A DNA stretch of 14,890 nt, from the NCBI GenBank assembly GCA_023426265.1, contig JAFABA010000227.1:1-14890 (forward strand), given 5' to 3'. The translations under genes and the position numbers were made by a program. A model generated the notes under the pieces. That model was not told where the DNA came from. It ran no database searches and saw only the letters and a list, made by a program, of their open reading frames with translations. This stretch comes from Bacillota bacterium. Lineage in GTDB: Bacteria; Bacillota; Clostridia; Christensenellales; CAG-138. Below, in pieces: positions 1 through 6,077 of the stretch (its first letter is position 1; the number at the start of each line of letters is the position of its first letter).

Positions 1-1087
1 GAGGAGGAGGAGGCGCGGGCACAGGAGCCGGCGGCGGGGGTGGAGGCGGCGCGGGCGCGGGAGCCGGAGGCGGCGGTGCGGGCCTCGGGGGAGGCGGAGG
101 GGGCGGCACGACAGGCCGAGGCGGTTCCTTTTTGCTCGGGGGCAACGGTTGTTCTTTTCGCGGAGGCAGAGGCTGTTCTTTTCCGCGCGGAAGCGGGGGC
201 GCCACAGGCTGCTCTTTTACAGGTCTGGCTCTCTGTGCGGGCGGCGCAGGCCGCTCAAGATATGTGGGCTGGGCAGGCGCATCGTCATATCCGCCTGAAA
301 ATGTTTCGACTGCATTGGGAAAGGAACCTCCAACATACTGGGAGGCCTCCGATGCATGGCCGCCGTAGATATATCCCTGCGGGCGCATGCGCGGGTCCAT
401 GCCGGCCAGATCATCAGGCGCGGGGCGGCTGGCGTAATCGAGCATGGCGGCAGCTTCTTCTTCGTTGATCATGCTGACGTCGAGGCCAAACGATCCTTCT
501 TGCGCTGCAGGTTCAAACACTTCGGAAATCTGCTGCTCATCATCGGCAAGGCCTAGTCGGCGAGGTATGGGCAGGGGCGGCAGGCCGGGTATGAAGATCC
601 TGCCGCGGTCGCGATCCCTGTCACGGTCGCGGTCGCGATCTCTGTCGCGATCTCTGTCGCGATCCCTGTCGCGATCTCTGTCGCGGTCTCTGTTGCGGTC
701 CCTGTCGCGGTCTCTGTCGCGGTCCCTGTCACGGTCAGGCCCGGGGAAGGGGGGACGGGAAGGCCCGGGGAATCCAAGCCGGAGCAGCAGCATGGCTTGA
801 GCAAATGCTCGCTCTTCTCCCCGCACGGGGCCGCAGCATACACAAGTACGCCCATCGCTGACGGCGGCTATACCATAGAGTCTTCTTTCAGGGCCGAGCG
901 ACGCTCTGCCGTTGCGCACAGTGCGCGGGCCATCCTCTGTTAGCAGGACAAGCTCCAGATCGTTGCGTGGCCTGCCGCTCCATCGCACATCAACTTGCGC
1001 TGAATTCCCCATGATCCGGATGCGTGCAAGGCCGCAGTGCATTCCGTTCGTTTGATACATGGGTATCATCACAACACCTTGTTCCAT
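1..1087 (-). CDS. Unrecognised protein with Arg-Asp repeat and proline-rich tail (3' end missing)
   Basis: I do not recognise this family. The frame is open from ATG at 1087 to the window edge (362 codons, no stop), so the C-terminus is missing. The start has a strong Shine-Dalgarno (AGGAGG, 1099-1094, 6 nt before ATG). Residues 1-103 look like a compact beta-rich domain with Cys at 18, 82, 84 and 85. Residues 104-117 are Gly/Pro-rich. Residues 118-161 alternate Asp and Arg almost perfectly (Asn at 132 is the only exception). Residues 162-290 are mixed and acidic, with Gly/Tyr-rich patches. Three KEQP motifs follow (291, 303, 311), then an almost pure Pro/Ala run from about 322 to the edge. 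There is no signal peptide or membrane segment. The architecture suggests a structural or scaffold protein, such as a spore-coat or nucleic-acid-associated one, but that is inference. Overlapping plus-strand frames are open for shorter stretches and lack this start context. Confidence 0.75.
   Translation of the reverse strand, partial: MEQGVVMIPMYQTNGMHCGLARIRIMGNSAQVDVRWSGRPRNDLELVLLTEDGPRTVRNGRASLGPERRLYGIAAVSDGRTCVCCGPVRGEERAFAQAMLLLRLGFPGPSRPPFPGPDRDRDRDRDRDRDRNRDRDRDRDRDRDRDRDRDRDRDRDRDRDRGRIFIPGLPPLPIPRRLGLADDEQQISEVFEPAAQEGSFGLDVSMINEEEAAAMLDYASRPAPDDLAGMDPRMRPQGYIYGGHASEASQYVGGSFPNAVETFSGGYDDAPAQPTYLERPAPPAQRARPVKEQPVAPPLPRGKEQPLPPRKEQPLPPSKKEPPRPVVPPPPPPPRPAPPPPAPAPAPPPPPPPAPVPAPPPP
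611..730. repeat. Ten 12-bp tandem units encoding (Arg-Asp)n
   Basis: Ten consecutive 12-bp units with plus-strand consensus GCGRTCYCTGTC lie end to end. Each encodes Arg-Asp-Arg-Asp on the minus strand. Unit 2 (623-634) is the most diverged. Almost all differences between units fall at third codon positions of the minus-strand gene; the change at 694 (Asp to Asn) is the exception. The overlapping plus frame has the same third-position phase, so this pattern alone does not prove the coding strand. The tract is a likely site of copy-number change by slippage. Confidence 0.9.
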
Positions 1088-1108
1088 AGCCTACCTCCTA
1101 TATGCCAA

Positions 1109-1204
1109 TTACGAGAGCCGATTATGACCACAATCCGCCGCCCATTTGAAAGGGCGGCCGATGTGCCGACGATGGAAGCGCTCCGGTTGGAGGAGCCAAA
1201 ACAT
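1109..1204 (-). CDS. Possible 31-codon leader ORF
   Basis: A short frame starts at ATG 1204, six bases after AAGGAG (1216-1211), and ends with TAA at 1111-1109, 21 bases before the start of the Arg-Asp/Pro gene. The peptide would be basic (MFWLLQPERF at its start, several Arg and His). It could be a leader peptide or chance. A small stem-loop (about 1181-1198) lies inside it. No family is recognised, and the only support is the ribosome binding site and the position. Confidence 0.22.
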   Translation of the reverse strand: MFWLLQPERFHRRHIGRPFKWAADCGHNRLS

Positions 1205-1277
1205 GACTTGCTCCTTATGTATATGCTCAATTGCCCATTATGACGATAAGATTTTGCATAATTCCGTGCTGAAAAGC

Positions 1278-1320
1278 CCAAAATCTGAAAATTTTGGCGG
1301 GAAAGCGCTGTAATCCCGCC
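1278..1320. other. Two overlapping stem-loops in the divergent intergenic region
   Basis: The first stem pairs CCAAAAT (1278-1284) with ATTTTGG (1291-1297). The second pairs GGCGGGA (1296-1302) with TCCCGCC (1314-1320). They share 1296-1297, so they compete slightly. They lie upstream of the dnaD promoter candidate and would be transcribed only from an earlier promoter or toward the leftward gene. No other structure was seen between 1205 and 1360. Confidence 0.45.
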
Positions 1321-1360
1321 GAGGGATACCCGCAATGCATGGCGGCGCAAAGGCGGCGTG

Positions 1361-1394
1361 TGTTATAATAAGCACGTCATCCACCACGAAGGAG
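1361..1394 (+). promoter_or_regulatory. Extended -10 promoter candidate and RBS for the dnaD operon
   Basis: A perfect TATAAT (1364-1369) is preceded by TGT (1361-1363), giving the TGnTATAAT extended -10 form. No good -35 is visible, which is tolerated for extended -10 promoters. GAAGGAG (1388-1394) lies 6 nt before the ATG at 1401, so the mRNA would have a leader of roughly 25 nt. Confidence 0.55.
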
Positions 1395-1400
1395 TTGCAT

Positions 1401-2588
1401 ATGACCGTTCGCTTTGCAAAGGAAGCGCTGCCGCTGGAGCAGACGCCCGTGGATAATCTGTTTCTGCTTGAATATATGCCCGCCGCCGACGGTACGCAGC
1501 TGCGCGTATATCTGTACGGGCTGATGCTTTGCCGCTATCCCGCGTTTTCCGCCGTGCCCATGCATGAGGCGCTGGGCCTTACGGAGCAGGAAGTGCTCGA
1601 CGCATGCGCCTACTGGCAGCGGGAGGGCTTGATGCGCATTCTCTCTGCCGATCCGCTGGAGGTGGAGTATACGGCCCCTAGCGAGCGTCCGCGCGAGCCC
1701 ATACTCGTTCCCGGGAAGTACGGCGAGCTTGTGCAGGCAGTACAGCAGCTGTTTGCCCCGCGCACGCTTCGCGCGCAGGAACTCAGGTACCTGTACGACT
1801 GGGTGGAGGTCTACAACCTGACGGAGGAAGCGGTGCTGGAGCTTCTTTCCCACTGCCTTTCCCAGAAGGGCGCGCGTGTGCACGTGAACTATATCGATAC
1901 CGTGGCCCGCGCGTGGGCGTCGGAAGGGGTCCGCACATTGGAGGACGCCAAAGAATACGCCGCGGCGTATGCATTAAAAACAGGCGGCGCCGCCTCCATA
2001 TTAAAACGTTGGAACAAAAGCCGCCGCCCTACCCAGGACGAGCTGGAGCTTTACGAAAAGTGGACAAAGGGCTGGGGCTTTACGCAGGAGGCCGTGCTCG
2101 CCGCCTGCCCCGCTGTCACCAAGGCGGAGCGCCCGAGCTTCAAATATCTTGACGGCGTGCTGGAGCGTCTTTACCGCGAAGGAACGCTCACCGCGGACGC
2201 GATCGCAGTACTCTTCGCAGCGGAAGACGCAGACTCTATGCTCGCGCGCGAGGTGTTTTCCGCCATGGGCATGGGTAGAGCTGCGCGTCCGCTCGAGCGT
2301 GCACAGCTTGCGGGCTATGTAACGGAGGGCATGGAAAAGGATGCGCTGCTGCTTGCCGCTAAACATGCGCAGGGCAAGGAGCGGCCATATGCGTATCTGC
2401 GTACGCTCGTAAAAGAGCTCCTGGATGGCGGCGCAAAAACGGCCGAACAGGCGCAAACAATGCTTGACGCGCGGGAAGAGAAGCCATCCTCCGGCAAGCG
2501 CGTCAAAGACTCCATGGATTACCCGCAAAAGAAGTATTCCGATGAAGAGATCGCCCACATATTTGTGAATTTGGACGAGGAGGCGTAA
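1401..2588 (+). CDS. DnaD-like replication initiation / helicase-loading protein
   Basis: 395 aa. Family knowledge: DnaD/DnaB_2 proteins of Bacillota help recruit the helicase-loader complex at origins and restart sites. The start at 1401 is chosen over an upstream in-frame ATG at 1335 because GAAGGAG (1388-1394) precedes it and the promoter lies between the two. Residues 1-95 look like the winged-helix-like N-terminal part. The classic DnaD C-terminal module covers about 120-185 and ends in the conserved YI..VARAW..EG..T stretch (164-179). Similar but weaker patterns recur at about 213-266 (YLDGVLERLYREGTLT) and 300-350 (YAYLRTLVKELLDGGAKT), suggesting three tandem modules. The C-terminal tail (356-395) is charged, with a short KKYSDEEIAHIF segment that could be a protein-binding peptide. 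The stop is 1 nt before the loader gene, so the two are probably co-translated. Confidence 0.85.
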   Translation: MTVRFAKEALPLEQTPVDNLFLLEYMPAADGTQLRVYLYGLMLCRYPAFSAVPMHEALGLTEQEVLDACAYWQREGLMRILSADPLEVEYTAPSERPREPILVPGKYGELVQAVQQLFAPRTLRAQELRYLYDWVEVYNLTEEAVLELLSHCLSQKGARVHVNYIDTVARAWASEGVRTLEDAKEYAAAYALKTGGAASILKRWNKSRRPTQDELELYEKWTKGWGFTQEAVLAACPAVTKAERPSFKYLDGVLERLYREGTLTADAIAVLFAAEDADSMLAREVFSAMGMGRAARPLERAQLAGYVTEGMEKDALLLAAKHAQGKERPYAYLRTLVKELLDGGAKTAEQAQTMLDAREEKPSSGKRVKDSMDYPQKKYSDEEIAHIFVNLDEEA

Positions 2589-2589
2589 T

Positions 2590-3546
2590 ATGTCGCTCGC
2601 GGAGATCCAGGCCGAATACGAGCGTATCCGCCGGGAGGAGCGCACAGCCCTGTTGCAGCGCACGGAGGAAGCATATGCCCTGCACCCGGGATTTTTAGCC
2701 ATTGCGGAGCGCAGGCGCACCGCGGCGCTAACTTTAGGCCAGGCCATCCGCCGGGGCATGGACGCGGCGGAGGCGGCGCGGACAGCTTCCGAGGCGCTTA
2801 ATAGCCTTCAGGAAGAGGAACGCGCGCTTCTGTATGCCGTAGGACTCCCGGAGGATTACCTGGCGCTTCAATATCGCTGCGTCCATTGCCGGGATACCGG
2901 GTATGTGGGCGAGCCCCACCGCGTCCCCTGCGCTTGCCTGCAAAAAAAGCTGTTGGGGCAGGTGCGCGCCACCTCCCAGATCGACGAGCGGGAGACGTTT
3001 GAAACGTTCGACGCCGAGATTTTTCCCACAGAAGCGCAAAAAAAACAGATGCTTGCGGCCCGCCGCATCACGGAAGGGTATGCGGACGATTTTCCCTTGA
3101 CATTAAAGCGCAACCTGCTTTTATTGGGGACGTCCGGCCTTGGCAAGACGTTTTTATTGAACAGCATAGCTGCCCGCGTGCTTGCGCGCGGATTTATGGT
3201 AAAAAAGGTCACGGCATATACGCTCATGGAGCAGCTGCTTTCCGGTATCCGCCAGAATACGGACGCAGCGGGGCCGTTTTTGACCGTGCCGCTTCTGCTC
3301 ATCGACGATCTTGGCACCGAGCCCATGATCAACAACATCACGCTGGAGTATCTCTTTTCCATACTCAACGAGCGTCACAACGCCGGATTGCACACCGTAA
3401 TTGCCAGCAATTTTACCTCGGAGAAGCTACAGGAACGGTACGGCGAACGCATATTCTCACGGCTGATCAGCGTGGACGATTCGCGCATCCTGCATTTCAC
3501 GGGCCAAAATCTCAGGCTGTGCCCGGCGCGCACAAAGGAGGCCTGA
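2590..3546 (+). CDS. DnaC/DnaI-like AAA+ helicase loader
   Basis: 318 aa. Family knowledge: these ATPases load the replicative DnaB/DnaC helicase onto single-stranded DNA. A helical N-terminal region (1-90) precedes a putative zinc site, CxxC at 97/100 plus CxC at 114/116, as seen in DnaI-type loaders. The AAA+ core shows Walker A GTSGLGKT (180-187), Walker B LLLIDDLGTE (235-244), a sensor-1 segment (TVIASNFT, 269-276) and the ERIFSRL box (286-292) with its arginine finger. ATG at 2590 follows the dnaD-like stop by one base, with GAGGAGG (2577-2583) inside the end of the upstream gene. The pairing with a DnaD-like gene supports a helicase-loading role rather than an IS21-type transposition helper (IstB); no transposase is next to it. 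Confidence 0.9.
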   Translation: MSLAEIQAEYERIRREERTALLQRTEEAYALHPGFLAIAERRRTAALTLGQAIRRGMDAAEAARTASEALNSLQEEERALLYAVGLPEDYLALQYRCVHCRDTGYVGEPHRVPCACLQKKLLGQVRATSQIDERETFETFDAEIFPTEAQKKQMLAARRITEGYADDFPLTLKRNLLLLGTSGLGKTFLLNSIAARVLARGFMVKKVTAYTLMEQLLSGIRQNTDAAGPFLTVPLLLIDDLGTEPMINNITLEYLFSILNERHNAGLHTVIASNFTSEKLQERYGERIFSRLISVDDSRILHFTGQNLRLCPARTKEA

Positions 3547-3550
3547 CCCG

Positions 3551-4378
3551 TTGCAGACTTTGGCTTACGCAAAGCTTAACCTGACGCTGGACGTGCTGTT
3601 TCGCCGGGCGGACGGGTACCATGAGCTGGACATGCTCAACATCCGCGTTTCTCTCGCAGATTCCCTTTTGTTTTCCCCGGCGGATGACAGTTTAGTCACC
3701 TATGAAGGCATGGATACGCCGGACGGCGATACCGTAACAAAGGCCATAAAGGCCTATTCCGGGTTGGCGGGGAGGCGTTACGGCGCGCGCGTTCATATAC
3801 AAAAACGTATCCCTGCCCAGGCGGGGCTTGGCGGGGGCAGCGTCGACGCGGCGGAAACCCTCCTGCTGATGCAGCAAGCCTACGGCGCGCTCAATGTGGA
3901 GCAGCTCTATGAAGCGGCGCGTATGGTCGGCGCGGATGTGCCCTACTGCCTGAACAGGGGACCCTGCCGCGTGGGCGGCGTCGGGGAGAAGATTGAACCG
4001 CTTCCGCCCGTCAAAAAAACGCTGTGGTTTGTTCTGCTAAAGCCGGAGGCAGGCATTTCCACGCCGATGCTGTTTTCTCGCCTGGAGCTTCCCGCTTTCC
4101 ATCCCGATACGGGCAGCGCCATACGTGCGTTGCAAACAGGAGACTTCCCCGCGTTGGGCGGCGCGTGCGGGAACGCCCTGCAGAAGACCGCCACAACTCT
4201 GCTGCCCGAAATCGGGGCGCTGTGCGCGCGGTTAAGGGGAGCGGGCGCTTTGGGCGCCGCCATGACGGGCTCCGGCTCTGCCGTGTTCGGGCTGTTTGAG
4301 AAGAAAGAAGATGCAAATGCCGCGGCTTTGCAATTTTCGGACGTCCCATTTTGCTGCGTCTGCAGCGCTGTCGAATAG
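3551..4378 (+). CDS. ispE: 4-diphosphocytidyl-2-C-methyl-D-erythritol kinase
   Basis: 275 aa, the usual size. It phosphorylates CDP-methylerythritol at the 2-position with ATP in the non-mevalonate (MEP) isoprenoid pathway, in the cytoplasm. Visible GHMP-kinase signatures: AYAKLNLTLDV at the N-terminus with the catalytic-type Lys 8, the phosphate-binding loop P..AGLGGGSVDAA (88-101), GADVPY with the presumed catalytic Asp 129, and a C-terminal MTGSGSAVFG glycine motif. The start is TTG at 3551: AAGGAGG (3535-3541) lies 9 nt upstream and the conserved family N-terminus begins exactly there. It follows the loader gene by 4 nt, so it is the third gene of the dnaD operon. No obvious truncation or frameshift. 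Confidence 0.95.
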   Translation: MQTLAYAKLNLTLDVLFRRADGYHELDMLNIRVSLADSLLFSPADDSLVTYEGMDTPDGDTVTKAIKAYSGLAGRRYGARVHIQKRIPAQAGLGGGSVDAAETLLLMQQAYGALNVEQLYEAARMVGADVPYCLNRGPCRVGGVGEKIEPLPPVKKTLWFVLLKPEAGISTPMLFSRLELPAFHPDTGSAIRALQTGDFPALGGACGNALQKTATTLLPEIGALCARLRGAGALGAAMTGSGSAVFGLFEKKEDANAAALQFSDVPFCCVCSAVE

Positions 4379-4440
4379 CCTCGCCTGCTTGTACCCGGTA
4401 TTTCACCAGGATAAACTTTGCACTTATTGGTATTCGTTTT

Positions 4441-4459
4441 GGTATGCATGTTACATACC
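4441..4459. repeat. Short inverted repeat after ispE
   Basis: GGTATG (4441-4446) and CATACC (4454-4459) are perfect 6-bp arms around a 7-nt spacer. It could be a small operator or a weak mRNA hairpin downstream of ispE. Nothing else recognisable lies in 4379-4636; the open frames there overlap the ispE end antisense or lack a ribosome binding site. Confidence 0.3.
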
Positions 4460-4636
4460 TGTCAAACTCTTCTCTTTTTCGCCTCAATACCCATAAAATC
4501 GCCATGGCCCCTGATTCCGAAATTTTGACCCCTGCATGCAAAAGGGCTTCTAAAATGGGCATATCTTACTGTTTGTCCATGCCGGCGCGGGCGGCGCTGG
4601 AGCCGGAATATCGAACGGGTTTCCGTTGTGCACAAC

Positions 4637-4663
4637 AAAAAGCGGCCTTTTGGCCGCTTTTTT
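4637..4663 (+). terminator. Intrinsic terminator of the dnaD-dnaC-ispE operon
   Basis: A perfect 11-bp stem (AAAAAGCGGCC 4637-4647 with GGCCGCTTTTT 4652-4662), a TTTT loop and a run of six T. The A-tract on the left makes it potentially bidirectional. It sits about 260 bp after the ispE stop, leaving a long 3' untranslated tail. Confidence 0.85.
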
Positions 4664-4769
4664 GATACGTATATCTGTGGCAAGGTTTCGTGTATATAAA
4701 TCTTCTGTATATTTGCCTGGATCCCAAAAAAGTGCCGGAAATACGGCGATTTTGGAATCTGCCGTTGTA

Positions 4770-4900
4770 TGTGCACAAGTGGGCATAGTGTGTATATGCG
4801 CTGTGTCAAACTGTGCATAACAAACAAATATTACGAGAATATGGCGGCAAGCCTGTGCATAACTCTGTGCATGATGTGGATAGATATGCGCATATGCACA
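4770..4900. promoter_or_regulatory. Cluster of DnaA-box-like sites upstream of cwlD
   Basis: The DnaA box is TTATNCACA (TGTGNATAA on the other strand). Two perfect boxes, TGTGCATAA, lie at 4812-4820 and 4854-4862. Single-mismatch forms lie at 4770-4778 (TGTGCACAA), 4789-4797 (TGTGTATAT), 4866-4874 (TGTGCATGA) and 4875-4883 (TGTGGATAG), all in the same orientation. A one-mismatch inverse form is at 4892-4900 (ATATGCACA). A 12-bp palindrome ATATGCGCATAT spans 4884-4895. Further one-mismatch sites lie outside at 4627-4635 and 4691-4699. The stretch could be a DnaA-binding control or titration site, or part of an origin; gene directions on either side do not favour an origin. Confidence 0.5.
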
Positions 4901-4920
4901 TAGCGCCTCGCATATACAAT
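4890..4920 (+). promoter_or_regulatory. Weak SigE-like promoter candidate for cwlD
   Basis: TATACAAT (4913-4920) matches the SigE -10 consensus CATACAnT at all but the first base. GCATATG (4890-4896) resembles the -35 kmATATT, but the spacer is 16 nt, slightly too long. In Bacillus subtilis cwlD is transcribed during sporulation, which makes this plausible. The candidate overlaps the last DnaA-box-like site. Confidence 0.22.
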
Positions 4921-5095
4921 GCAATGCATATACAGTCAAACCGCGGAAAAACGCGCAAAAAATGCCCGCAAGTGGGGAAAACGAGCAGATATAAGCGCGT
5001 TGTGTACGGAATATCATATAGGAACAGTAAAAGCCGCCTGTAAAGAACCTGTAAAGCCGCCGTTGGCGTTTGAACATAGCGGGGAGGGCATTGCG

Positions 5096-5830
5096 TTGGA
5101 AAAGCAGACAAGGCTCGGGAAGCAGTTTTTTGATTGGATGGGCGTGGTGCTTGCGGTAAGCCTGTTCGCGCTTGCCGCGTCCGGTTCATGGTGGCCGCTT
5201 GCACAGCCTGCCGTATTGCCCGTCCGGACGGACAGCGGCGGGGTTCCTCTTATTATACTCGACGCCGGGCACGGCGGAAAAGACGGCGGTGCGGTTGGCG
5301 TGAGCGGCGTGCAGGAGGCGGGCATCAACCTGGAGGTTGCAAGGCTTGTCGAAAGCGGCTTGCGGGAGGCCGGCTTTGCCGTGGAAATGACGCGCAGGGA
5401 CGAAGCGGCCTTGGGCGAAAACAAGCGCGCGGATATGGAAGCGCGCCGCGAAATCATGCGCCAGGATGGCGTGTGCGCCATCGTCAGCATCCATATGAAC
5501 AAGTTCCGGGACAGCGCCATCAAAGGCCCCATGGCGTTTTATATGAAAGGCTCCGAGGAAGGGAAGAAGCTCGCCACACAGGTGATCACCGCGGTATGCG
5601 ATAGCATCGGCAATCCGAAGCGGCCCGCAAACCCCGGGGATTATTTTGTACTGCGCGAAAGCATCGCTCCGGCCGTCATTATAGAATGCGGGTTTTTATC
5701 CAACGCTTCGGATGAGAATTTGCTGCAGGACCCCGCGCATCAGAAGAAGCTCGCGGCGGGCATCGTCGCGGGCGTGGCGGCCTATTTTGCCATGCAGCCG
5801 GACACGACCCCAGCGCCTGCGGGGGAATAA
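5096..5830 (+). CDS. cwlD: N-acetylmuramoyl-L-alanine amidase, CwlD type
   Basis: 244 aa from TTG 5096, close to the roughly 237 aa of B. subtilis CwlD. Family knowledge: CwlD removes the peptide from muramic acid in the forespore so that muramic delta-lactam, the mark of cortex peptidoglycan needed for germination, can form. TTG is chosen because GGGGAGGG (5081-5088) lies 7 nt upstream and the protein then starts just before one membrane anchor (about residues 15-29). The longer frame from 4919 would begin in the DnaA-box region and add an unrelated basic extension. Amidase_3 motifs: LDAGHGGKDGG (His 59), Glu 74 before INLEVARLV, SIHMN (His 133), and IIECGFLSN (Glu 197, catalytic). His 59, Glu 74 and His 133 are the expected zinc ligands. 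A general Amidase_3 wall hydrolase is the alternative. Confidence 0.85.
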   Translation: MEKQTRLGKQFFDWMGVVLAVSLFALAASGSWWPLAQPAVLPVRTDSGGVPLIILDAGHGGKDGGAVGVSGVQEAGINLEVARLVESGLREAGFAVEMTRRDEAALGENKRADMEARREIMRQDGVCAIVSIHMNKFRDSAIKGPMAFYMKGSEEGKKLATQVITAVCDSIGNPKRPANPGDYFVLRESIAPAVIIECGFLSNASDENLLQDPAHQKKLAAGIVAGVAAYFAMQPDTTPAPAGE

Positions 5831-5853
5831 TGATAAGTTTAGAATGTGAAAAA

Positions 5854-5882
5854 GAGTACGTTGAGGGAATCCTCAACATACT
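5854..5882 (+). terminator. Hairpin after cwlD, first copy
   Basis: Left arm 5854-5866, GAAT loop 5867-5870, right arm from 5871. The 12 inner pairs contain one mismatch, and only a weak pyrimidine tail follows. It is a near copy of the hairpin at 6025-6054 in the same orientation. It could stop cwlD transcription or be one end of a composite repeat. Confidence 0.45.
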
Positions 5883-5910
5883 TCTCAGCATGCCGATGAA
5901 CCTCATCATC

Positions 5911-5996
5911 TGTCATTCTGAGCCGAAGGCGAAGAATCGGGCTCCCGTTATATACTAATATATGTGTTCAGATCCTTCGCTTCGCTCAGGATGACA
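5911..5996. repeat. Degenerate palindromic intergenic repeat
   Basis: The left arm (5911-5938, beginning TGTCATTCTGAGC) and right arm (5971-5996, ending CTCAGGATGACA) are inverted copies differing by two single-base insertions and two substitutions, around a 32-nt AT-rich centre. I recognise this arm type (TGTCATTCTGAGCGAAGCGAAGAATC-like) as a palindromic repeat scattered through intergenic regions of many bacterial genomes, probably spread by transposases acting in trans. No target-site duplication is evident. Confidence 0.75.
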
Positions 5997-6024
5997 AAGA
6001 GGTCTTGTTGATTGATGATTTGAA

Positions 6025-6060
6025 GAGTACGTTGGGGGAATCCTCAACGTACTCCTTTTT
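6025..6060 (+). terminator. Intrinsic terminator, second copy of the hairpin
   Basis: A perfect 10-bp outer stem (6025-6034 with 6045-6054) is extended inward by one G-T and two G-C pairs, with a GAAT loop, then CTTTTT (6055-6060). It faces the converging leftward glycosylase gene, whose stop is at 6078, and would end any rightward transcription from cwlD. Confidence 0.75.
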
Positions 6061-6077
6061 GTGAAAATTTCAAACTC

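Noticed and set aside
611..730. Short tandem repeats as a CRISPR array
   Set aside because: Units are 12 bp with no spacers and encode a regular dipeptide repeat.
444..800. Plus-strand ORF with a Ser-Arg repeat (SR-protein-like)
   Set aside because: It is the antisense of the 12-bp repeat. The minus frame is much longer, starts at a strong ribosome binding site and stays open to the edge. Third-position phase is the same in both frames, so the repeat itself does not favour this strand.
2590..3546. IstB-like transposition helper of an IS21 element
   Set aside because: No IstA-type transposase or terminal repeats nearby; a DnaD-like partner and the N-terminal zinc motif fit a helicase loader.
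4011..4562. Minus-strand ORF overlapping the end of ispE
   Set aside because: Mostly antisense to a clear ispE gene, and no ribosome binding site precedes its ATG.
4770..4900. Main chromosomal origin
   Set aside because: The boxes are suggestive, but genes do not diverge from this point, no dnaA/dnaN is present and no clear unwinding element was found. Kept only as a DnaA-box cluster.
4550..5077. Minus-strand ORF rich in Cys, Tyr and His across the DnaA-box region
   Set aside because: Its composition reflects ATATGCACA-type DNA motifs, it runs through a clear terminator, and no ribosome binding site or family match is seen.
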